DNA of 11,351 bases from Campylobacter sp. (GTDB lineage: Bacteria > Campylobacterota > Campylobacteria > Campylobacterales > Campylobacteraceae), in the NCBI GenBank assembly GCA_017940085.1, contig JAGAZK010000124.1, positions 1-11,351 on the forward strand, given 5' to 3'. This document shows positions 5,683 to 11,351 of the stretch, in pieces. The first letter of the stretch is position 1, and every line of letters begins with the position of its first letter. The position numbers and the translations under genes were made by a program. The notes below the pieces were generated by a model. That model was given only the letters and a program-made list of their open reading frames with translations. It made no database searches and had not been told where the DNA came from.

Positions 5683-8576
5683 CTTAAATGCTGCTTGATA
5701 ATATTTTCTAAACGAGTTTTATCTTGAGATAAGGAGTTGATTATAAGGTCAAATTTATAAGCGACATTGTTTGTATAAGTGCGATTTGTATTTTTAAAAA
5801 GCCCGATTTGAATATTGGTTTTGTGTTTGATTTTGGCTAAAGATATGATTTTAAACAACTGCTCTTCATCAAATTCTTCAATATTATCATCTACTAAAAC
5901 CAATCTATAAGCTTCATTGTTTAGTTCTTCTCTTAGTTGTTGCATATTATCCACACTTGATAAAGTAGCAAATCCGCTCAAAGCCCTTGAGAATATATTA
6001 TTTAGGACTTTTGATGATTTAAACAATAATATATCTTTAATATCTTTTCTGCTTTGGAGTTTGTATTTGTTGATAATTTCGGCTATTTTTTCATTTGTGA
6101 TTTCATTTTGTTTTATGGTATCTGGCATAAAATTAAACTCACTACTATCAATATCGCTTGGAGTGCTGATTACATTGATTGTAGGAAATGTTTTGCTAAG
6201 CTTTATTAGCATTTTTTTGGCACTTTGGTTTTTGTCAAAATACGAAAGCTCTTTTAAATCAATAAAAATAATGTCATATCTTTTGTTTAAAACGATCAAA
6301 TTTATGACATTTGAGCATAATAATTTGAGTTTTGTAGTGAAATTAAAATCAGTTACAGCCAAAACATTTGCCATAATCTTAGATGAAGTATCGGCTGGTT
6401 TGTGTTTTTTGACATTTTCTAGATTAGAAAGCACTTTTGTGAGCTTTTCTATACTCAAAACGCCAGTAATTTGTGCTCTAGATCCTGCTAAAACCTCAGC
6501 ATTGCTATACGCAAAAATACTATTGTGTTTTTTGAAAACTGCTGTTGGGTCGGTGGTAAATGCGTATTTGAAGTCTTCGTTTTCATCGTATGCTTTGATA
6601 CATTTTATGCCCATATAGCTCAAATACGATTTTAATATCTCAAAATAACTTATATCTCCATATCTTGTATTTAAAACGCCTTTGTCATAATCAGATTCAA
6701 AAAATCCTACCGCTATGCCTTGAAATTTGTTTTCTAAACTATCTAATTTAAATGATCTTTGGACTAATTCTAGCTCAAAACTTACTTCATTTACCTTCTC
6801 AAAATCATAATAAAACTCTAATTTTGAGCCAAGATATTTTGCATATTCACTTGCTATTCCAAATTTAGACCTTTTAGAATCATCAATTTGGTCTAAATTT
6901 GCTACTAAATCATTGTCTTTATAATACTGAGTAACGAGCTTTGAGTTATCGATTACGCTGATTTTAATAATTTTATTTTTTTCTAATTGTTTGATTGCTT
7001 CTATTCTTAATAGCACGATATTATCGATCTCGCTTAGATCAATTATAGTTGAGATCAAATTTTTAATGATTTTTTCGATTTTTTCAATATCGCCTTCTAA
7101 TTCGTTTTCCAATCTAGGATCTACCAAACAAAGCAAACGAACGCCTTTTTGGATAGCATAAGGCATAAGTTCGTCCATCACAGAGCTAAATGCTTCTACT
7201 GGCATAAATGTTTCGTTGTTGATACTTAGCGTTTTGCTTTTGATCCTAGAAATTGCGATTATATCATCAAATTTGCGTTTTAGATCTTTGATACTAAATA
7301 TTATATTGTCCAAATTTGTGATTTGTTTTTGTTCTAAATTTTGGGATTTTTTGAGAATTTGAGCATAAGCTAGAATTGCTTGTAAAGGCTCTTTTATGTT
7401 GTTTGTGATATTTTTGAAAAACAAATCTTCTTCAAGCTGTCTTTTGCGTCTGTCGTTTTTGTCTTCATTATATAAAAATATAGCTTCTTTGATAAAATCA
7501 AATTGGCTTTTTATGCCTTTTTTGGTTTTTAGTTCTATGTTGTTTTGTTTGATGACTTTGTCAATTTGCTTGATAGCTAAATTTACTTCTCTTAAACTCT
7601 TTGTTACAAGGGATCGTTTTTTGAGTGATACCACAAAAAGACACAAAAACAAAATCAACATTGCACAAGAAAATGAGAAAAATACAATCGTCATTTGCTC
7701 TTGTTGTTTGGTGATACTAAAAGTTTTGTCAAAAAGTATTTTTAATATATCATTTGCAGCTTTTGTTTGAGTATCGAGCAAAATAAATAAATTTGAAAAA
7801 TCCATTTTGTAAATGTCTGTTTTATTGGTAACAGAACTAATAAAATTTAACATTTCATTTGTGTTTTTGATAAAATCATCTTTTAGATAAATGCTATGAA
7901 TATCTTTTTGGACTTCTTTATCATTTAAGATCTTAGAATAAAAATCATTTTGTGTGTTGATTTGATTCCAAATTTTAAGCTCTGCTTGAGTCAGACTGCG
8001 ATTTTCTATCATCGCAGGTGCCAAAAAATCCCTTCTTGTGGCTATTTTGTCCATAGTATCTACTGTGTAATAAATAGAGATCAAAAACGAAGTAATTTGT
8101 GGATCAAGGCTATAATTTTGCAATGCCTTAGTCTCATCTAATATAAAATTTGTAATCACTCCATAATCATCAAAAAACATCTCAAAAAAATCTGATTCAT
8201 TGTGGCTGACTTTTTGCCTAAAATCATATAAAATTTCTGGGGTTACTAGATTGGTTTGTGTATCGCTATAGGCTTGTTTGAGAACTTGAAGAGATTCGTC
8301 TGTTTTTTGATATGCTGTTTCTACGATTTGATTATCTAATTTGGATTTGGTAGCTATATAGATTGAATTTACGCTTCTTTCGTTGTAGATATTGTTGGCA
8401 AATTGGGTAAGAAAAATAGTTTTTTGCAATTCTTTGCTCAAAGATTCGTATCTAAAAAACAAAGTCCCATAATAAGCACAAGCACCCAAGCAAATAAAAA
8501 TTAAAATCAAAAGCGGATAAATACTAGTTTGCTTGAAAAACCCAATATAATCGTAATTTAATTCGTCTTTGCTCAT
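5679..8576 (-). CDS. membrane hybrid histidine-kinase-like sensor, apparently catalytically inactive
   Basis: A 965-residue inner-membrane protein with hybrid-kinase layout. Transmembrane helices lie at about 20-42 and 295-319. Between them is an all-helical periplasmic sensor resembling a NIT (nitrate/nitrite-sensing) domain, with NERSVNS near residue 65. Next come a HisKA-like helical pair (376-450), a HATPase-like domain (457-608) and three receiver-like domains (about 618-720, 733-838, 846-960). Catalytic residues are missing. The segment NITNNIKEPLQAI aligns with the NMSHEIRTPLNAI motif, but the His is N392. No His at all occurs between residues 227 and 684. The second N-box Asn is Thr, and both glycine boxes are lost. 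ATG at 8574-8576 is preferred over a TTG one codon upstream because AGG lies 7 nt before it. The stop overlaps the response regulator start. Possibly a scaffold or phosphate-independent sensor (inference). Confidence 0.9.
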   Translation of the reverse strand: MSKDELNYDYIGFFKQTSIYPLLILIFICLGACAYYGTLFFRYESLSKELQKTIFLTQFANNIYNERSVNSIYIATKSKLDNQIVETAYQKTDESLQVLKQAYSDTQTNLVTPEILYDFRQKVSHNESDFFEMFFDDYGVITNFILDETKALQNYSLDPQITSFLISIYYTVDTMDKIATRRDFLAPAMIENRSLTQAELKIWNQINTQNDFYSKILNDKEVQKDIHSIYLKDDFIKNTNEMLNFISSVTNKTDIYKMDFSNLFILLDTQTKAANDILKILFDKTFSITKQQEQMTIVFFSFSCAMLILFLCLFVVSLKKRSLVTKSLREVNLAIKQIDKVIKQNNIELKTKKGIKSQFDFIKEAIFLYNEDKNDRRKRQLEEDLFFKNITNNIKEPLQAILAYAQILKKSQNLEQKQITNLDNIIFSIKDLKRKFDDIIAISRIKSKTLSINNETFMPVEAFSSVMDELMPYAIQKGVRLLCLVDPRLENELEGDIEKIEKIIKNLISTIIDLSEIDNIVLLRIEAIKQLEKNKIIKISVIDNSKLVTQYYKDNDLVANLDQIDDSKRSKFGIASEYAKYLGSKLEFYYDFEKVNEVSFELELVQRSFKLDSLENKFQGIAVGFFESDYDKGVLNTRYGDISYFEILKSYLSYMGIKCIKAYDENEDFKYAFTTDPTAVFKKHNSIFAYSNAEVLAGSRAQITGVLSIEKLTKVLSNLENVKKHKPADTSSKIMANVLAVTDFNFTTKLKLLCSNVINLIVLNKRYDIIFIDLKELSYFDKNQSAKKMLIKLSKTFPTINVISTPSDIDSSEFNFMPDTIKQNEITNEKIAEIINKYKLQSRKDIKDILLFKSSKVLNNIFSRALSGFATLSSVDNMQQLREELNNEAYRLVLVDDNIEEFDEEQLFKIISLAKIKHKTNIQIGLFKNTNRTYTNNVAYKFDLIINSLSQDKTRLENIIKQHLR

Positions 8577-8583
8577 CAAAAAA

Positions 8584-8586
8584 CCT
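8584..8586 (-). promoter_or_regulatory. weak ribosome binding site of the sensor gene
   Basis: AGG on the minus strand, in the context TTTTTAGGTT, lies 7 nt before ATG 8574-8576. It would be only 4 nt before the alternative TTG 8577-8579. The spacing and the start codon both favour the ATG. Confidence 0.5.
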
Positions 8587-8603
8587 AAAAATTAAATTTG
8601 CAT

Positions 8604-8609
8604 ATTATA
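8604..8609 (-). promoter_or_regulatory. promoter -10 box of the sensor/response-regulator operon
   Basis: A perfect TATAAT on the minus strand sits 27 bp before the sensor ATG, giving a transcript start near 8597 and a leader of about 20 nt. A run of eight T on this strand (8624-8631) lies at about -27 to -34. This fits the T-rich upstream region typical of Campylobacter sigma-70 promoters, which lack a strict -35 box. The placement after the nifJ terminator supports an independent two-gene operon. Confidence 0.65.
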
Positions 8610-8636
8610 GCTTTTTAAACTTCAAAAAAAATTATT

Positions 8637-8694
8637 AAATTTGGGCAAATTTGATTAAATTTAGGGCTAAATTTAGTCAAATTTAATTAAATTT
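8637..8694. repeat. six AAATTT tracts at about 10-bp phase upstream of the sensor promoter
   Basis: AAATTT starts at 8637, 8647, 8657, 8669, 8679 and 8689, giving spacings of 10, 10, 12, 10 and 10 bp. These would lie at about -40 to -97 from the predicted sensor transcript start. Within the block, TAAATTTAG and CTAAATTTA form an inverted repeat around two bases (8656-8675). Phased tracts of this type are known to bend DNA; a role in promoter activity is inferred. Confidence 0.6.
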
Positions 8695-8713
8695 AGTGAG
8701 TTTTATTTAAATC

Positions 8714-8747
8714 CAAAAAATAAATTTGCCCAAAAATGGGCAAATTT
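8714..8747 (-). terminator. Rho-independent terminator of nifJ
   Basis: Read on the minus strand, AAATTTGCCC is followed by the loop ATTTTT and then GGGCAAATTT, a perfect 10-bp stem (8738-8747 with 8722-8731). An A and a six-T run follow (8715-8720). The hairpin begins 2 nt after the nifJ stop codon. This is a classic intrinsic terminator and separates nifJ from the downstream sensor operon. Confidence 0.85.
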
Positions 8748-8749
8748 GA

Positions 8750-11351
8750 TTAAATTTCATCACTAAAATCAGCGTTTGCTAAGCGTTTGAGTTGGCGGTA
8801 TCTTCGCATAGAATCAGCTTTATTTGTCGCCAAAAGCTCATCGGCTTTCTCAGGATTTAATTTTTTGAGCGAATTATAGCGAACTTCGTTTGCTAAAAAT
8901 GCTTCGTATTGATCCCACTCAGGCTCTTTTGAAGTGATTTTTAGTGGATTTTTGCCCTCACTGGCTAGTCTTGGATCAAAAATATAAGTCGGCCAATATC
9001 CACATTTTGTGGCAAGTTCGCCTTGATTGCCGCTTCCTGCCATTCCGCCTTTGATACCATGTGCGATACAAGGACTATAAGCTATAACTAAACTTGGGCC
9101 ATCATAAGCTTCTGCTTCAATCAAAGCTTTTAGCACATTTGCTTGAGAAGCATTTGAGTTGATTTGAGCTACAAAAATATTTCCATAAGTCATAGCGATT
9201 TGACCAAGATCTTTTTTCTGGATTGGCTTGCCAGCTGCTGTAAATTGAGCGACAGAACCTGTGCGTGATGATTTGGAACTTTGACCGCCAGTATTTGAAT
9301 AAACTTCTGTATCAAGAACCAAAATATTTACATTTTCTCCACTTGCTAAAACATGATCTAAGCCACCATAGCCTATATCATAAGCCCAGCCGTCTCCACC
9401 GATAATCCATTGAGATTTTTTGGATAGATATTGTTTTAAGCTCAATATATCTTTGACACCTTTTGCATTTAAATTTTGCTCCAAAATTGGCACTAAATTT
9501 TCTCTAATTTGAGCTGATCTTAGAGTGTCGTTTTTGCATTCTATCCATTCACTATAAAGAGCCGAAAGTGCGTTTGGAACTTCATTTTTAGTATCTTGCA
9601 TAATACTTTGTATGCGGTTTCTCATAGTCTCAACAGCTACTTTCATACCCAAGCCAAACTCAGCATTATCTTCAAATAATGAATTTGCCCAAGCTACACC
9701 ATAACCATTTTTGTTTGATTTTCTCCAAGGCATAGATGGAGCAGATCCGCCATAAATCGAGCTACAACCTGTGGCATTTGCTACTATCATTTGCTCTCCA
9801 AAAAGTCTTGAAACTGTCGTTACATACGGAGTTTCTCCGCAACCCGGACAAGCACCATGAAATTCAAACAACGGCTGAGCAAACATTGCATTTTTGACAT
9901 TGTTTTTACCGACTAAATCATCTTTGTAACTAACTTGTTTAAACAAATAATCGGCATTTTGTTGTTGATTGTCTTCGAGCTCTTCGCCAAGTGGCACCAT
10001 AACAAGTGATTTTTCTTTGCTAGGACAATTTTGAGCACAAAGCTCACAACCGGTGCAATCAAGTGGGCTAACTTGAATTTTGTATTTAAGTCCAGCTACT
10101 TCTTTGCCTTTGGCTTCTAAAACGCCGTCTTTTACGCCTTGTGGAGCTTTTGAGAGTTCGTTGTCATCTATCAAAAATGGTCTAATTACAGCATGAGGAC
10201 ACACAAAAGCACATTGATTACATTGAATACAATTTTCTTTTATCCATTTTGGCACCATTACACCAACGCCTCGTTTTTCATACTCAGTTGTCCCTGCTTC
10301 AAAACTTCCATCTTCATGTCCTAAAAACGCAGAAACTGGCAAAGAATCCCCTCTAGCTGCATTCATAGGTTTGACTATATTTTCTACAAAATCACTGCCT
10401 TTGTACTTGCTCTCACCTTTATGGTCATCTGCTAAATTTGCCCAACTTGGATCAATGTCTATTTTTTCGAGTTTATCTGCACCTTGATCAATAGCAGCAT
10501 AGTTCATTTCTATGATTTTATCGCCTTTTTTGGCATAAGTTTTTTTAGCATATTCCTTCATATAAGTTTGAGCTTGTTCAAAAGGAATAATATCAGCAAG
10601 TTTGAAAAATGCGGATTGCATAATCGTATTTGTGCGATTTCCAAGCCCTATTTCATAAGCAAGTTTTGTCGCATTGATGATATAAAAATTTGCATTTTTT
10701 TGAGCTAAGAGCCTTTTGACTTTGTTTGGAATGCGTTTGATTGTCTCTTCTTTGTCCCAGATTGAATTTAAAAGAAATGTTCCGCCATCTCTTAGACCAT
10801 CTACAACATCGTAAATTTCAAGATAAGCAGCAACCGAACAAGCTACAAAATGCGGATTTGATACAAGATAAGTTGAGCGGATTGGTTTTTTGCTAAATCT
10901 CAAATGGCTTCTTGTGTAGCCGCCTGATTTTTTGCTATCATAAGCAAAATATGCTTGAGCATAAAAATCCGTTTTATCGCCTATAATTTTGATTGAATTT
11001 TTGTTTGCTCCGACTGTTCCGTCTGCTCCAAGCCCATAAAATAAGCATTCTTTGCAATCTTTATCACTCAAAGATAATTTTTTACCTACTTTGAGAGATA
11101 AATTTGTAACATCATCTTCAATTCCTATAGTAAAGCCATTTTTTGGCTGTGGAGCATCTAAATTTTCAAATACAGCTATCATTTGAGCAGGATCGACATC
11201 TTTTGAGCTAAGCCCGTATCTACCGCCCACAATCAAAGGTTGCTCATTTTGACCATAATAAGCAGCTTTAATATCTAAATAAAGTGGCTCACCAAGACTT
11301 CCAGGTTCTTTTGTTCTATCCAAAACAGCGATTTTTTTGACTGATTTTGGC
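8750..11351 (-). CDS. nifJ: pyruvate:ferredoxin/flavodoxin oxidoreductase, C-terminal ~866 residues
   Basis: PFOR decarboxylates pyruvate with CoA to acetyl-CoA and CO2, passing electrons to ferredoxin or flavodoxin in the cytoplasm. The frame stays open to the window edge. The TTG at 11321-11323 encodes an internal Leu in KIAVLDRTKEPG, a conserved PFOR segment, so the first ~320 residues of a ~1,190-residue protein lie outside. Visible in order are the end of domain II, the gamma-like/EKR region, and two [4Fe-4S] motifs: CIQCNQCAFVCP (near 10190-10235) and CTGCELCAQNCP (near 10020-10060). The TPP domain follows, with ACPGCGET and ATGCSS as ligands of the proximal cluster, GGDGWAYDIG, and the TPP motif NTGGQ. 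A CIAHG near the end supplies the last cluster Cys. The reading frame is intact. A strong terminator follows. The single-chain form suits microaerophilic Campylobacter. Confidence 0.96.
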   Translation of the reverse strand, partial: PKSVKKIAVLDRTKEPGSLGEPLYLDIKAAYYGQNEQPLIVGGRYGLSSKDVDPAQMIAVFENLDAPQPKNGFTIGIEDDVTNLSLKVGKKLSLSDKDCKECLFYGLGADGTVGANKNSIKIIGDKTDFYAQAYFAYDSKKSGGYTRSHLRFSKKPIRSTYLVSNPHFVACSVAAYLEIYDVVDGLRDGGTFLLNSIWDKEETIKRIPNKVKRLLAQKNANFYIINATKLAYEIGLGNRTNTIMQSAFFKLADIIPFEQAQTYMKEYAKKTYAKKGDKIIEMNYAAIDQGADKLEKIDIDPSWANLADDHKGESKYKGSDFVENIVKPMNAARGDSLPVSAFLGHEDGSFEAGTTEYEKRGVGVMVPKWIKENCIQCNQCAFVCPHAVIRPFLIDDNELSKAPQGVKDGVLEAKGKEVAGLKYKIQVSPLDCTGCELCAQNCPSKEKSLVMVPLGEELEDNQQQNADYLFKQVSYKDDLVGKNNVKNAMFAQPLFEFHGACPGCGETPYVTTVSRLFGEQMIVANATGCSSIYGGSAPSMPWRKSNKNGYGVAWANSLFEDNAEFGLGMKVAVETMRNRIQSIMQDTKNEVPNALSALYSEWIECKNDTLRSAQIRENLVPILEQNLNAKGVKDILSLKQYLSKKSQWIIGGDGWAYDIGYGGLDHVLASGENVNILVLDTEVYSNTGGQSSKSSRTGSVAQFTAAGKPIQKKDLGQIAMTYGNIFVAQINSNASQANVLKALIEAEAYDGPSLVIAYSPCIAHGIKGGMAGSGNQGELATKCGYWPTYIFDPRLASEGKNPLKITSKEPEWDQYEAFLANEVRYNSLKKLNPEKADELLATNKADSMRRYRQLKRLANADFSDEI

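Noticed and set aside
5917..6618. 233-codon ORF on the + strand inside the sensor gene
   Set aside because: It is antisense to a well-supported coding frame. Its Leu/Ser/Phe-rich translation is typical of the complement of Lys/Asp/Glu-rich AT-rich genes, and I see no ribosome binding site or motif.
8577..8579. TTG start for the sensor
   Set aside because: The adjacent ATG at 8574-8576 is a better codon and has better spacing to the AGG at 8584-8586.
11321..11323. TTG as the start of the oxidoreductase gene
   Set aside because: It falls inside the conserved AVLDRTKEPG segment of PFOR, and the frame continues to the window edge.

Overview
The window looks like chromosomal DNA from a Campylobacter or a close relative. 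It is very AT-rich with short intergenic gaps, and the intergenic DNA is full of AAATTTG/CAAATTT words. The order ispH - rpsA - small membrane protein - serA matches what I recall of the C. jejuni Cj0894c-Cj0891c block. The genus call is inference; I could not run a search.

Left half (1-4902, + strand): a housekeeping block. It holds the C-terminal part of IspH (isoprenoid synthesis), ribosomal protein S1 (six S1 domains), a small single-pass membrane protein of unknown function, long-form D-3-phosphoglycerate dehydrogenase SerA (serine synthesis) and elongation factor EF-P. Genes from rpsA to efp are spaced by 4 nt, a 4-nt ATGA overlap and 9 nt, so they probably form one operon. A likely promoter sits just upstream of rpsA.

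Middle (4903-5289): a 387-bp gap between convergent genes with no credible ORF. It contains 21 AAATTT hexamers, many about 10-11 bp apart, plus a 30-bp near-palindrome and a perfect 28-bp palindrome. These may act as bidirectional terminators, as bent DNA, or both.

Right half (- strand): a two-gene signalling operon reads leftwards. It consists of a 965-residue membrane sensor built like a hybrid histidine kinase and, overlapping it by 4 nt (ATGA), an intact single-domain response regulator. The sensor appears catalytically dead. Asn replaces the phospho-accepting His, the ATP-binding glycine boxes are gone, and its three C-terminal receiver-like domains lack key residues. It has its own TATAAT promoter, which lies below a run of AAATTT tracts at 10-bp phase.

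Upstream of that operon is the C-terminal ~866 residues of pyruvate:ferredoxin/flavodoxin oxidoreductase (NifJ/Por), with a clear Rho-independent terminator just after its stop. The pseudokinase-like sensor paired with an intact receiver is the most unusual element in the window.
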